64,000 nucleotides of DNA from CALODL01 sp942492115 (lineage in GTDB: Bacteria; Planctomycetota; Phycisphaerae; UBA1845; CAIVHJ01). The DNA lies in contig CALODL010000033.1 of NCBI GenBank assembly GCA_942492115.1, forward strand, positions 186,001-250,000. Direction: 5' to 3'. The position numbers and the translations under genes are program-made. Positions 53,652 to 63,113 of this stretch are shown piece after piece. The notes beneath the pieces were generated by a model. It did not search any database, had not been told where the DNA came from, and saw nothing but the letters and a program-made list of their open reading frames with translations. Each line of letters starts with the position of its first letter. Position 1 is the stretch's first letter.

Positions 53652-54151
53652 CGCACGCCTCTTTCTACCTCGACGGCTGACTCGAAATCGCGCACGGCAC
53701 ACATGGCAATCGCCAGCGCGTCCGCGATATCATGCGGTTCCGGGACAAAGCCCAGACCCAGCTGCAGCTTGATGGCCTGCTGCATCTGGGACTTGCTCGC
53801 CCGTCCGTTGCCGGTCAATGCCCGCTTGACCGCGGTGGCCGCGACCTGGCGTACCATGATGGCGCCTGTCGCGGCTGCAAGCAACACCACTCCACGAACA
53901 TGACCCATCAGAACCGCGGTCTGCGGATGTTTGTAATGTGAGTACACATTCTCGACGGCGAGGAGCTGCGGGTTGAACTCGGTCAGGATCTCAGCGAGGT
54001 CCTGTGAGATTTCATGCAGCCGGACATCGAGCGGAGCGCTGGCGGTTGAACGGATGATTCCGGCATCGACCAGCGTGTGGCGGCCGTCATGGATATCGAG
54101 TACGCCGTAGCCGGTTCGTTGCAGTCCGGGATCGATCCCGCAGACGCGCAT
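53648..54151 (-). CDS. ruvC: Holliday junction resolvase RuvC
   Basis: 167 residues, from MRVCGIDPGLQRTGYGVL (ATG 54151); 27 upstream codons in the open frame are ignored. Metal ligands D7, E67 (in LLAVENVYS), D141 and D144 (in EPHDIADALAIA) are intact. The HPQTAVLMGHVRGVVLLAA helix is family-typical. It cuts Holliday junctions symmetrically after RuvAB migration. Operon with ruvA (ATGA overlap) and downstream of cysS. Confidence 0.95.
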   Translation of the reverse strand: MRVCGIDPGLQRTGYGVLDIHDGRHTLVDAGIIRSTASAPLDVRLHEISQDLAEILTEFNPQLLAVENVYSHYKHPQTAVLMGHVRGVVLLAAATGAIMVRQVAATAVKRALTGNGRASKSQMQQAIKLQLGLGFVPEPHDIADALAIAMCAVRDFESAVEVERGVR

Positions 54152-54235
54152 GTGACATCCTCCATGATGCGAGAGCTTGCCTGCCCCTCCCGACCCAACA
54201 TTCTTCTGGCCCATACTCCATTCAAGAAGCACGGC

Positions 54236-55738
54236 TTACGATCCGATTCGCCAGTCCGTTCCGCCCGGCCGATCCTCGAGAGTCACGCCAAGCTCGCTCA
54301 GGCCCGAGCGGATGCGGTCGGCCATGGCATATTGTTTGTCCGCTTTGGCATCCTGCCGCAGGATGACGAGGAGGTCGAGAAGTTTTTCGGCCAGTCCGTC
54401 GGTTTTCTCCTGGACGATGGGTTCTTCGAACAGCCCAAGTATGCGCGCGTCCGCGATGAGGCTGCGCGTGGCCTGCAACGTCAAATCGCGTGGGCCGCTC
54501 GCCGTGGTGTTCTCGACCTGGTGGGCGTCCATGAGCTTGTTGATGTCGCTGGCCGTCAGGAACAGGGCGCTGATCGCACCTGCGGTGTTGAAGTCATCAT
54601 CCATGGCCTCGAGAAACTGGTTGCGCTGCTTGAGGACCTCTTCAATGAAGCCGTGATCGACCTCGTCGTAGTTGTCGAGCCGCGGTTTGTGCAGTGTTGG
54701 ACCATCCAGATATGGCGATTCGCCGGTCGCGCGCTCGACGCGTTCGAACAATCTGTAGAATATGTCGAGTCCCTTGTGTTTGCTGGCCAGTTCCTCGTCG
54801 GAGAAGTCGATCGGCCGTCGATAATGTGTGCCGAGGATGAAGAACCGCAAAGCTTCGCCAGTGTAGTTGGCCAGCAACGTGCTGAGCGTCAGTTTGGACA
54901 GCGCCGCGGCCATCTCGGGGTCCGACTTACTGACTTTCTTGGTGTTGAGCCGTGTCAGGCCATGGTGCATCCAGTACTTCGAGAACGGCTTGCCGCTGAA
55001 CGACTCTGATTGTGCGACCTCATTTTCGTGGTGCGGGAAAATGAGGTCCATCCCCCCACCATGAAAATCGAATGTCTCGCCAAGGTAGCGCATGCTCATG
55101 GCGGTGCACTCGATGTGCCAGCCCGGGCGTCCACGCCCCCACGGCGCGTCGAAGATCATCTCCTCGGGTTCACCGGCCTTGGCGGCCTTCCATAACGCGA
55201 AGTCATTCGGGTGTCGTTTCTCTTCCCCGACCAGATCACGCTGCCCGGCTTGATCCTCGAGCGCGCGGTTGGACAGCTTACCGTAGTCGTCGTCGCTGGG
55301 CACGTCGAAGTAGACATCGCCTCCGGAAGTGTAGGCGTGTCCGCGCTCAATGAGCCCTTCGATGATCTTGATGATCTCACCGATGTTTTCGGAGGCTTTC
55401 GGCATGTGGTCGATGTGGCGGACACCGAGGGCCGCGAGAGATTCGCGGTACTTGCGGGCGATTCGCTCAGCGAGCTCGAACGGCGGGCAGCCCAGCCGCT
55501 CCGCTTCGATCATGATCTTGTCTTCCACATCAGTGATGTTGACGACCCAGGTGACGTCGAAGCCCTTGTAGACCAGATAACGTTTGATGGCATCGAATAT
55601 CACCGGGCCCACGGCATGCCCGATGTGGCTTTCCTTGTATACGGTTGGGCCGCACAAATAGATCCCGACCTTGCCGGGATTGACCGGAGTGAAAACCTCC
55701 TTCTCGTGCGTCAACGTGTTGTAAACCCGCAACGACAT
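54236..55738 (-). CDS. cysS: Cysteinyl-tRNA synthetase
   Basis: 500 residues. Class I aminoacyl-tRNA synthetase. Zinc/substrate Cys29 in LCGPTVY, HIGH-type S-H38-I-G-H41, the WHIECTAMS Cys211, HHENEVAQSE (H236, E240), and KVSKS (268-272), a one-residue variant of KMSKS. The remaining C-terminal part is a helical anticodon-binding domain. ATG start; seven bases from ispF upstream and 84 from ruvC downstream. Confidence 0.97.
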   Translation of the reverse strand: MSLRVYNTLTHEKEVFTPVNPGKVGIYLCGPTVYKESHIGHAVGPVIFDAIKRYLVYKGFDVTWVVNITDVEDKIMIEAERLGCPPFELAERIARKYRESLAALGVRHIDHMPKASENIGEIIKIIEGLIERGHAYTSGGDVYFDVPSDDDYGKLSNRALEDQAGQRDLVGEEKRHPNDFALWKAAKAGEPEEMIFDAPWGRGRPGWHIECTAMSMRYLGETFDFHGGGMDLIFPHHENEVAQSESFSGKPFSKYWMHHGLTRLNTKKVSKSDPEMAAALSKLTLSTLLANYTGEALRFFILGTHYRRPIDFSDEELASKHKGLDIFYRLFERVERATGESPYLDGPTLHKPRLDNYDEVDHGFIEEVLKQRNQFLEAMDDDFNTAGAISALFLTASDINKLMDAHQVENTTASGPRDLTLQATRSLIADARILGLFEEPIVQEKTDGLAEKLLDLLVILRQDAKADKQYAMADRIRSGLSELGVTLEDRPGGTDWRIGS

Positions 55739-55745
55739 GCGCTCA

Positions 55746-56270
55746 CTATCCTCCGCTTTTCAAAAGCACCGCCACATGGCAGGCGATGGCCTCGCCCCGT
55801 CCAATGGCGTCCAGGCCTTCATTGGTCTTCGCTTTGACCGAGATTCGCTCCTCGGGGCCGTTCACGAGCTGGCTCAAGGAGGTTCGAATCGCTGGTTTGT
55901 GGGTCCCGAGCCGTGGCTGTTCAGCGTGGATCATGACATCCAGGTTGTGCACCCGCCAGCCCAGGTCGGTCACTTCTTCAATTGCCCGACGGATCAGCGC
56001 ACGGCTGTCGATTCCGGCGTACGCCGGGTCGGTGTCAGGAAAATGTTCCCCGATATCAGGTAGGCCGGCCGCGCCGAAGAGCCCGTCGATGACAGCATGG
56101 AGCACGACATCACCGTCGCTGTGGCCTCCCAGGCCGCGATCCCACGGGATTTGGATCCCTCCGAGTCGCAGCGGCCTCCCAGTTACGACTGCATGAAGAT
56201 CGTAGCCCATGCCGATGCGCCAATCGGCAACATGCTGGCCGGAACCGCTGTCTGGCGACCGTCCTTGCAT
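55746..56270 (-). CDS. ispF: 2-C-methyl-D-erythritol 2,4-cyclodiphosphate synthase
   Basis: 174 residues from the ATG at 56270. IspF closes the cyclodiphosphate in the MEP isoprenoid pathway. Metal ligands D24-x-H26 (RIGMGYDLHA) and H58 (VVLHAV), the GGHSDGDV segment and the GRGEAIAC C-terminal motif are present. The conserved start is near RIGMGYD at 18, so about 17 residues are extra. Its promoter (56281-56309) lies so close that the mRNA may be leaderless at this ATG. It heads the ispF-cysS-ruvCAB operon. Confidence 0.94.
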   Translation of the reverse strand: MQGRSPDSGSGQHVADWRIGMGYDLHAVVTGRPLRLGGIQIPWDRGLGGHSDGDVVLHAVIDGLFGAAGLPDIGEHFPDTDPAYAGIDSRALIRRAIEEVTDLGWRVHNLDVMIHAEQPRLGTHKPAIRTSLSQLVNGPEERISVKAKTNEGLDAIGRGEAIACHVAVLLKSGG

Positions 56271-56276
56271 TAGAAT
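56248..56276 (+). promoter_or_regulatory. Possible promoter of arsC
   Basis: TAGAAT at 56271-56276 with CTGTCT 17 bases upstream (56248-56253), facing arsC, 70 bases before its GTG. The -35 is weak. It overlaps the ispF start, so the two divergent promoters may compete. Confidence 0.35.
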
Positions 56277-56280
56277 GTTA

Positions 56281-56309
56281 AGAGTAGCCGCCCGCGTGGT
56301 CCGAATCAA
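56281..56309 (-). promoter_or_regulatory. Promoter of the ispF-cysS-ruvCAB operon
   Basis: On the minus strand, TTGATT (56309-56304), a 17-base spacer and TACTCT (56286-56281). Transcription would begin near 56274, about four bases before the ispF ATG at 56270, leaving no room for a Shine-Dalgarno sequence. Confidence 0.5.
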
Positions 56310-56347
56310 CTTGGGCCCCACTGGCGGCCCAGGGTCAGGAAGGGATC

Positions 56348-56854
56348 GTGGTGGCCGAAAAGAAGACGGTTTTGTTCGTGTGCACAGGCAACTCCTGCCG
56401 GTCGCAGATTGCGGAGGTTCTGCTGAGGGATATCGCGGGCGAGCGGTTCGAAGCGCTCAGTGCCGGCTCGCGCCCCGCAGGATTCGTCCACCCGCTGGCC
56501 ATGGCCGTTCTGGAGCAGATGAACCTCCCGACCGCCGATCTCACATCCAAACACTGGTCCGTTTTTGCCGAGACCCCGATCGACATCTGTATCACTGTCT
56601 GCGACAACGCGTCGGCTGAATGCCCTCAGTGGCCCGGAAATGCCGTCCAGGTGCACTGGAGTCTGCCGGACCCGGCGTACTTCGATGGCCCGGAGGAGGC
56701 TCGGTTGGCGTTCTGTGACGCGGTGGCCAAGGTCATCGAACGCCGTCTTACGGCCCTCGCGCGCCTGCCTTTCGGCCGACTGGCGCCCGCCGAGCTCAAG
56801 GACCGTTTGCAGCGCCTGGCGGAAACGATTCCGGCGCCCAAACGTCCGTCTTGA
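56348..56854 (+). CDS. ArsC-like arsenate reductase / low-molecular-weight phosphatase
   Basis: 168 residues from GTG 56348 (or 56351). The fold is the low-molecular-weight tyrosine phosphatase: P-loop C12-TGNS-C17-R18 and the DPAYFDGPEEARLAF segment near the end (DP loop). Two more Cys residues, C85 and C92 in TVCDNASAECP, have the same seven-residue spacing as Cys82 and Cys89 of the thioredoxin-linked ArsC of Gram-positive bacteria. So arsenate reductase of the thioredoxin type is favoured. No arsR, arsB or other ars gene is adjacent, so a phosphatase role remains possible. Confidence 0.82.
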   Translation: MVAEKKTVLFVCTGNSCRSQIAEVLLRDIAGERFEALSAGSRPAGFVHPLAMAVLEQMNLPTADLTSKHWSVFAETPIDICITVCDNASAECPQWPGNAVQVHWSLPDPAYFDGPEEARLAFCDAVAKVIERRLTALARLPFGRLAPAELKDRLQRLAETIPAPKRPS

Positions 56855-56959
56855 CCGCTCTCGCCGACCCCATTGAGGTTGTAGACACCAGGGCTGTGCC
56901 CATGGAGCGCCCCCGCGTTTATTGTCAGCTCTGAAGCGTTGGCAGCCGATAATCACTGA

Positions 56960-59581
56960 GTGAACAGATCCCGGATACTCATCACCATCGGACTGTGGGC
57001 GGTTACCTGTGCGCGCGTTGATTCAGCTGTGGCTGAAACGCCCGGCGCGGGCGAACGAGTCGTCAAACGGTTCGATTTTGATGAGCGGCCCCTGGGCAAC
57101 CTCGAGTCGATTCCGATGTTGTGGCGCAAGCACAGGGCCGTGGGTTTCCCGGATTACGCCAGTGGCCACCTCGATGAGAGCATGGGGCATGAGGCGGCCC
57201 CATCGTTCTATGTCGAGCTCGATGGTCGGAGTTGTGCGTACACCTACACGGGATTCGACATTACGATCGAGCCCCGCAGTGACTATCGCCTGGTCGGCTT
57301 TATCAAGACGGACCGCTTGCGGTCTGCGCGGGCATTTCTCAGCGCGGTGTTCCTCGACGCCAACGGTCAACCGTTGCCCGACAGCGAACGGCGAACGCCA
57401 CTCGTGGCCCGCAACGACGTGTGGAGTGAGGTCGTGATCCGCATGCCCAGCAATGTCGGCGCGGCTCACACATTGTCGGTGACAGCGTGGGTCGTGCAGC
57501 AGGAAGTGTGGTCCACCGCCCCGCGGCGTGTGGGTCACATCGATCGCAAGGACGTCCACGGCGGTGCGTGGTTCGACGACATCCTCGTTTATCGCCTGCC
57601 CAGTGTCGAACTGACAACTTCTGCGGAAGCCAGTGGTCACCTCTATGAACCCGATCAGGACCCGGTCCTGCGCGTCAAACTCGGCGAGTCGAGCTGGCAT
57701 GGCGCACGGGCGACGTTGACCGTGCAACCGAAGGGGGCTCCGCAGGTGTGGCAAGACACCATTGAGTCGCAGCCCGGACGTGGACGGCCGTACCAGGAGT
57801 TCGTGCTGTCGACACTACCACCGGGCGTGTACGACGCCAATCTGACCGTACATGTCGATAGCGACGCCGTTCAGGAGCGGGCCTTGACCTTCATCAAGAT
57901 GGCCCGCGTAAACGATCGCCGCGTGCGTTTCAAGAATCGATTCGGTGTCATCCTCGATGCCGGGTTCGACGGCACGTGGTCCGCCCCGGCAGCCCTCATC
58001 GACGGTCTGGATATCAAGCCGATCAAGATCGTTCTTCCCGGGACGGCGCTGATCGATCACAGTTCGGCGGTATCTGATCTCGAGGATTTCGTCCAACAGC
58101 GGGTCAGTGCCCACAACACTCTGGCGGTCGTCTTGACCGGCCCGCGTGATGTGGAGGGCGGTACGCTGATCGATCGCTTCAGTCGCCCGCAGGACACCTG
58201 GGCACCGATGCTGACGCACCTCGTCACGCGCTACGAGGGGCTGATCAACGCGTGGCAACTTGGCCCCGATGGCCCGGCCCGCGGGGCCGCAGACGAACGC
58301 TTGCCCGCTGTCTTCGACGTCGTACACAAGCTCGTCAGTCAGCTCACTTCTGCATCCATGATGGCCGTACCATGGTCAGTCCACCACACGTTGCCACGCG
58401 GACAGCTGGACAAGGCCGTGCTGTCGTTGCATGTCCCGACAGATGTTCTTCCCGAAGAAATTCCCGCCTATATCGATGGCCAGTTCGGTGACCGAGGTCG
58501 GCGTGTGTGGGCGGTGCTCGACATGCCCGCACTGCGGAGCTATCACCGGCTGCCGGCCATCGTCGATTTCGCGAAACGGCTGATCTTCGCTCAGCAGAGC
58601 GGGGCCGAAATAATCTTTGTCAACCAGCCGTGGCGCTCCACGGTCGTGTCCAACAGAATCATGACGGTGCCGACCGAGGAGTACGCCGTCTTGCGCGCCA
58701 TCGTCGATATGTTCGACGACGCCGAATACATCGGTCCACTCGACCTGGCCAACGACGTCGTATGCCACGCATACGATCGCCACGGCCAGGCGTTGCTCGT
58801 GTTGTGGGATGAGCAGGCGCCGCCTGCCGGGCGGGAACACGACCTCTTTCTGTGCGGCGCAGACGAGATGACCGATTTGTGGGGTCGGACCCTCCCACTG
58901 ATCCCTGCTGGTGAGAATCATCGCATACGGTTGTCGGGTGTGCCGGTGATCGTACATCCGGCGGAGACCTGGCTCGTCCAGTTCGTCCAGGGGCTGCGTT
59001 TCGATCCTGAGCTACTCCCGTCGCAGTCGACGGCCCACGAGCTCAATATCAGAATCCATAATCCTGAGAATGATCCCATTTCAGGGTCACTCAAATTGCA
59101 GGCGCCGAGACGCTGGCGACTGCGTCCAACCCATGTATCGTTCGCCATTCAGCCCCATGAAACGATGGTCAAACCCGTGTTCGTACAGTCGGCTCCACGA
59201 GAGCCCGCGGGGACCAAACTGATCGAAGCGCGGGTCAACATCGATGCAACTCCGCGTTACGAATTCGATATCACCATGCCGTTGAAGCTCGACCTTGCGG
59301 ATATGGATGTGTGGGCCGACCTGTTCATCGACGGCACGGATCTGGTTCTGCGCCACGGTGTGACCAATCGCTCCGATGAGATCGTGACTTTCCGCAGCAT
59401 GGCCGATGCGCCTGGGCGCAAGCGGCTCAATGTGAACATCATCGGCCTAAGGCCTGGCCAGAGTGCCATGAAGGTTCACGTGTTCGAGAATGCTCGTGAA
59501 CTGTCCGGGAGTGCAGTCCGCGTCGGCCTCAAGCAGATCAAGGGTCCACGGGTCCACGATCTGGCCCTGGAAGTACCTTGA
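56960..59581 (+). CDS. Large secreted protein of unknown function
   Basis: 873 residues from GTG 56960. N-terminal signal peptide (SRILITIGLWAVTCARVDSAVA). The N-terminal domain (~35-210) is beta-rich like a jelly-roll carbohydrate-binding module (FDFDERPLG; GFDITIEPRSDYRLVGFIKT). The centre (~310-620) has alternating strands and helices with FGVILDAGFDGTW, INAWQLGPDG and GAEIIFVNQPWRS, reminiscent of a TIM-barrel glycosidase, though no catalytic Glu pair is certain. The C-terminal ~200 residues are beta sandwich domains (LQAPRRWRLRPTHVSF; PLKLDLADMDVWADLF). It may be a polysaccharide-binding or -degrading protein; unproven. Next to the HEAT gene, 4 bases apart. Confidence 0.72.
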   Translation: MNRSRILITIGLWAVTCARVDSAVAETPGAGERVVKRFDFDERPLGNLESIPMLWRKHRAVGFPDYASGHLDESMGHEAAPSFYVELDGRSCAYTYTGFDITIEPRSDYRLVGFIKTDRLRSARAFLSAVFLDANGQPLPDSERRTPLVARNDVWSEVVIRMPSNVGAAHTLSVTAWVVQQEVWSTAPRRVGHIDRKDVHGGAWFDDILVYRLPSVELTTSAEASGHLYEPDQDPVLRVKLGESSWHGARATLTVQPKGAPQVWQDTIESQPGRGRPYQEFVLSTLPPGVYDANLTVHVDSDAVQERALTFIKMARVNDRRVRFKNRFGVILDAGFDGTWSAPAALIDGLDIKPIKIVLPGTALIDHSSAVSDLEDFVQQRVSAHNTLAVVLTGPRDVEGGTLIDRFSRPQDTWAPMLTHLVTRYEGLINAWQLGPDGPARGAADERLPAVFDVVHKLVSQLTSASMMAVPWSVHHTLPRGQLDKAVLSLHVPTDVLPEEIPAYIDGQFGDRGRRVWAVLDMPALRSYHRLPAIVDFAKRLIFAQQSGAEIIFVNQPWRSTVVSNRIMTVPTEEYAVLRAIVDMFDDAEYIGPLDLANDVVCHAYDRHGQALLVLWDEQAPPAGREHDLFLCGADEMTDLWGRTLPLIPAGENHRIRLSGVPVIVHPAETWLVQFVQGLRFDPELLPSQSTAHELNIRIHNPENDPISGSLKLQAPRRWRLRPTHVSFAIQPHETMVKPVFVQSAPREPAGTKLIEARVNIDATPRYEFDITMPLKLDLADMDVWADLFIDGTDLVLRHGVTNRSDEIVTFRSMADAPGRKRLNVNIIGLRPGQSAMKVHVFENARELSGSAVRVGLKQIKGPRVHDLALEVP

Positions 59582-59585
59582 TCCC

Positions 59586-61493
59586 ATGCACACGCGCCCC
59601 CCGATGTACGACTTGCTGGCCGCCTCCGAGAATCGGGCGGTTGATGATTTGCTCGTTGCCCACCTCGGCGAACTCGGATCCGAGGAACAGGTCGCCGCAC
59701 TCGAAGTGTTGATCGCCCGCGGCCGCCCCGACACGCTCGAAGGACTCCTCGAGCGCTTTGACACGTTGCCGCATACCTGTCAGGGCTTTATCGAGCGTCA
59801 CGTCCACGAATTCGAATCCGTGTGTCGGTCGTTGATTCGCAGTGGTGATGAGGCGACCCGCGCGGGCATCATTGATCTCATTGTCCGCAGCCGGGCGCAC
59901 AGCCTGGCGTATGTCGTCGCCAGCGGGTTGCGTCACACCTCGTCCGAGACCCGTCGCGTATCCGCCGAAGCACTGCGTCGGATGGTCGAAGACCATCTTG
60001 ATCAGGGCGCGGCCCTGATGCGCGATCACGGCGCGTGCCTGCAACCCGAGCCGGCGTATCGTCGCCTGGCACGCTGGCACACCGAACGCACAGGTGTGAC
60101 CGCGGCCTTGAGCGAAGCGGTTGCGGCCTATCCGATTCACTTACGGACGTCCGTCGTGGAGGCGCTGTTGCGGTGGCACGAACCGCTCGAGGACCTGTTG
60201 TGTTCACTGGCGGAGGATCCACACAGCAAGTGTTGGCGCGCCATCGACGAGAAGATGCGCCATGATCCCGAGCCGGCGACGACAGGAATCCTGATGGCCG
60301 CGCTGGGCCATGCGGCCAGTCGAGAACAGGCCGCTGCGGTCATTTCGAAACTCGAGCGGATTGACACGCTGCGGGCGCTGAGCCACAAGGCCTGGATGCT
60401 GGGCGATCGTGCCGTGTGCGATGGAGCGCGGACGATTCGTCGGCTGAGCTGGCTCGAGAGCGACAGCGGCATCTACCTGGAATTGTCCACCGAGGAACTG
60501 CGCGGATGCTTCCGCCTCTGTGCGGCGACCGCGGTTCCGTGGCACGTCGTGCTGCAGGCGTGCTCGGCGGTTGCGTTGTCGGGTGACGAGCCGTGTCAGC
60601 GAATCGCTCTCATGACGATGCTGTCACGAGAGGACCCGGCGTTGACCGGGATGCTCCACGCCGTGTCGCACTGGATCGCCCCTGCCCTGCAGCCCGTGGT
60701 TCGCCGGGTATTGGCCCGCCGTGACGGGAGTGCCAACCCCGCGCGGTCGAATACAGAACGACGGCGAGGTGCGTTGCGCGAAATCGTTGATTTCAAGGAC
60801 TACTGGAATCAATTCGATACGCTCGATCCGGTGGAGCGCCGCGAAATGGGGTTGCGCGTGCTTGGCCAAGATATCACCGCGCGGGCACAATTGGTTGAGG
60901 CGCTGACCCAGGTAGACGCTGCTCGCAGGGCCACCGCTCTGGCCATGGTGCGTGTCCTCGGCGAAGCGGGACACCATCGCCGGTACATTTACGAAGCGGC
61001 AACGGACAACGATCCCATGGTTCGTTCTGCGGGCGTCCGCGCTCTGCCCGGTGTGGGTGGCGCAATGGCCGAACGCTTGTTGAACGAGGCGCTGGAGGAT
61101 CCTGATCGGCGCGTGCGGGCCAATGCCGTGGAGGCGCTCGACGAACTCGATACGCCCGATCGGGCCGATCGCCTGTTGCCCAGCTTACAGGATCCTGACC
61201 ATCGCGTGCGCGTTGCCGCTGCCGGGGCCCTGATCAAGATGCGCGTCCCGGAGGCGGCCCAAACCCTCCTGGATATGCTCGCGCATCCGTCTCGAGCCCA
61301 CCGTGCAAGCGGTCTGTGGCTCATCGAGCAACTCGGTCTGGCCAACGTCGTGCAACAGGTTCAGATTCTCGCCGAACAGGATGATGACGACGTTGTGCGG
61401 CGACGGGCTCGGCGCCTGGTCCGCGCCGCCAAGCGTCAGCGTCGGCGACGCAACGTCGAGTTAGCGGACAGCCACGAGGAGAGTCACCCATGA
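59586..61493 (+). CDS. HEAT-repeat protein
   Basis: 635 residues from ATG 59586. Mostly alpha-helical repeats of about 30 residues; the clearest HEAT units are at the C-terminus (DNDPMVRSAGVRALPGVGG; DPDRRVRANAVEALDEL; DPDHRVRVAAAGALIKM; HPSRAHRASGLWLIEQL). No signal or membrane segment, so cytoplasmic. Likely a scaffold or regulator. It is separated by four bases from the secreted protein upstream and overlaps the next gene (ATGA), so all three are one operon. Ends in a very basic tail (RLVRAAKRQRRRRN), possibly binding nucleic acid or membrane. Confidence 0.8.
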   Translation: MHTRPPMYDLLAASENRAVDDLLVAHLGELGSEEQVAALEVLIARGRPDTLEGLLERFDTLPHTCQGFIERHVHEFESVCRSLIRSGDEATRAGIIDLIVRSRAHSLAYVVASGLRHTSSETRRVSAEALRRMVEDHLDQGAALMRDHGACLQPEPAYRRLARWHTERTGVTAALSEAVAAYPIHLRTSVVEALLRWHEPLEDLLCSLAEDPHSKCWRAIDEKMRHDPEPATTGILMAALGHAASREQAAAVISKLERIDTLRALSHKAWMLGDRAVCDGARTIRRLSWLESDSGIYLELSTEELRGCFRLCAATAVPWHVVLQACSAVALSGDEPCQRIALMTMLSREDPALTGMLHAVSHWIAPALQPVVRRVLARRDGSANPARSNTERRRGALREIVDFKDYWNQFDTLDPVERREMGLRVLGQDITARAQLVEALTQVDAARRATALAMVRVLGEAGHHRRYIYEAATDNDPMVRSAGVRALPGVGGAMAERLLNEALEDPDRRVRANAVEALDELDTPDRADRLLPSLQDPDHRVRVAAAGALIKMRVPEAAQTLLDMLAHPSRAHRASGLWLIEQLGLANVVQQVQILAEQDDDDVVRRRARRLVRAAKRQRRRRNVELADSHEESHP

Positions 61494-61921
61494 CCGCGCT
61501 GCTCGCTCAAATCGATCCACGACTCGTATGGCACGAGCAGTTCAACAAACCCGCTTGGGACGCGCGAACCTGGGCGGAGATTCTGCTCGTCCTCCTCGGG
61601 CTGGTTGCCGGTGCGCTCGTGCTGATCGTCGTCCAGCGAATGCAGTTGCGCAAGAACGGCCAGCTCCGTTCACAGACGGAATTGTTTCGGGAAGTTCTCG
61701 TGGGGCTCGAGTTGTCTACGGCCCAGCAACGGCTGTTGCGGCGTGTTGCCCGCGATCTGCAGATGACCATGCCGTCGCGGATGCTGCTCAGTGCCGACTT
61801 CTTTTCGGAAGCGGTACGGACCTGGCTCGAGGGTCGTGGCGCCAGGGCCCGGGCGGTGCACAAACACCGGCTGCGCGACGTTCGAGAGAAGCTCTTCGGG
61901 GCTCAGCCGGCGTCTCACTGA
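61490..61921 (+). CDS. Small membrane protein of unknown function (partner of HEAT protein)
   Basis: 143 residues. A single membrane helix at about 30-50 (EILLVLLGLVAGALVLIVVQRM) is followed by a basic, helical cytoplasmic domain (LSTAQQRLLRRVARDLQM; RTWLEGRGARARAVHKHRL). The N-terminal 30 residues would be outside. It overlaps the HEAT gene by four bases (ATGA). A membrane anchor for the HEAT protein is inference. I recognise no family. Confidence 0.72.
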   Translation: MTALLAQIDPRLVWHEQFNKPAWDARTWAEILLVLLGLVAGALVLIVVQRMQLRKNGQLRSQTELFREVLVGLELSTAQQRLLRRVARDLQMTMPSRMLLSADFFSEAVRTWLEGRGARARAVHKHRLRDVREKLFGAQPASH

Positions 61922-61956
61922 GTTGGAGCGCCGCCGAGTGGGCGCAGGCGGCGCCA

Positions 61957-63084
61957 ATGTGCTATTCTCCCGAGTCTGTGTCATTCCAACTGATCCATGA
62001 AGAAAAGCATTGTCACGCTCGGCGGGGTCGTTTGACCACCGCCCACGGCGCCATCGAGACCCCGGTATTCATGCCGGTGGGCACGCGTGGGACGGTCAAG
62101 GGCCTGACACCCGAACAGGTCGCGGCGACGGGCGCCCAGATCATTCTGGGCAACACGTATCATCTCTGGGTCCGGCCGGGTCATGATTTGATTGCTGAAT
62201 GGGGTGGGCTGCATCGCTTCATGAATTGGCCCGGGCCGATCCTCACGGACAGCGGCGGCTTCCAAATTTTCTCTCTGGCCGACCTGGCGCGCGTCGATGA
62301 TGACGGCGTCAGCTTTCGTTCGCACATCGATGGCCAGCGGTTGCGACTCGATCCGCAGGCCGCCATCGATATCCAGGCCGCCATTGGCTCGGACATCGCC
62401 ATGGTTCTCGATCAGTGCCCGCCTTATCCTGCAGAGCGCGACGAGGTCGAGCGCGCGGTACGCCGTACGGTGCTGTGGGCTGGGGAGTGCCGACGCGTAC
62501 ACGAACGGTCGGATCAATTGCTATTCGGGATCGTACAAGGTGGCATACATGAAGATCTCCGCAGGCAGTGCGCCAAGGAGCTGGTTGAGTTGGATTTCCC
62601 CGGATATGCAATTGGCGGTTTGTCCGTTGGCGAAAGTCACGAGCAGATGTGCACGGTCCTCGACTATGCGCCAGCCCTGTTGCCGTCCGATCGCCCGCGC
62701 TACCTCATGGGTGTCGGCATGCCTCGGGACATCGTCGAGGCGGTCAGGCGCGGGATCGACATGTTCGACTGTGTCCTGCCGACACGCAACGGCCGAAACG
62801 CCTACGCCTTTACCGCAGAGGGACCGCTGAAGATGCGAAACGAGCGTCACCGCCACGATCGGGGGCCGCTCGAAACTGGTTGTCCCTGCTATGCTTGCAC
62901 GCACTACAGCAGAGGCTATATTAGGCACCTGTTCCTCGTCGGTGAGATGCTTGGGCCGATTCTCACCACGATCCACAACCTGCAGTTCTTTCAGCGCCTG
63001 CTGGCGCGAATCAGGACGTTGATCGAAGAGGACGACTATTCACGCATTTATGACGAATTCCCCGTAACCGCTGGCGGATCCTGA
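61957..63084 (+). CDS. tgt: Queuine tRNA-ribosyltransferase
   Basis: 375 residues, the standard length. It exchanges guanine-34 of tRNAs with GUN anticodons (Tyr, His, Asn, Asp) for preQ1. ATG 61957 chosen; GTG 61978 is a second possibility. Motifs: TPVFMPVGTRGTVKGLTPE, LTDSGGFQIFSLADL with catalytic Asp98, GIVQGG, GFAIGGL-like YAIGGLSVGE, DCVLPTRNGRN, and the zinc site CPCYACTHYSRGYIRH. The tRNA-Tyr at 291 is one of its substrates. Often followed by yajC, as here. Confidence 0.96.
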   Translation: MCYSPESVSFQLIHEEKHCHARRGRLTTAHGAIETPVFMPVGTRGTVKGLTPEQVAATGAQIILGNTYHLWVRPGHDLIAEWGGLHRFMNWPGPILTDSGGFQIFSLADLARVDDDGVSFRSHIDGQRLRLDPQAAIDIQAAIGSDIAMVLDQCPPYPAERDEVERAVRRTVLWAGECRRVHERSDQLLFGIVQGGIHEDLRRQCAKELVELDFPGYAIGGLSVGESHEQMCTVLDYAPALLPSDRPRYLMGVGMPRDIVEAVRRGIDMFDCVLPTRNGRNAYAFTAEGPLKMRNERHRHDRGPLETGCPCYACTHYSRGYIRHLFLVGEMLGPILTTIHNLQFFQRLLARIRTLIEEDDYSRIYDEFPVTAGGS

Positions 63085-63113
63085 CCCGCCCGCCAGCGCT
63101 GGCGACGACCAAC

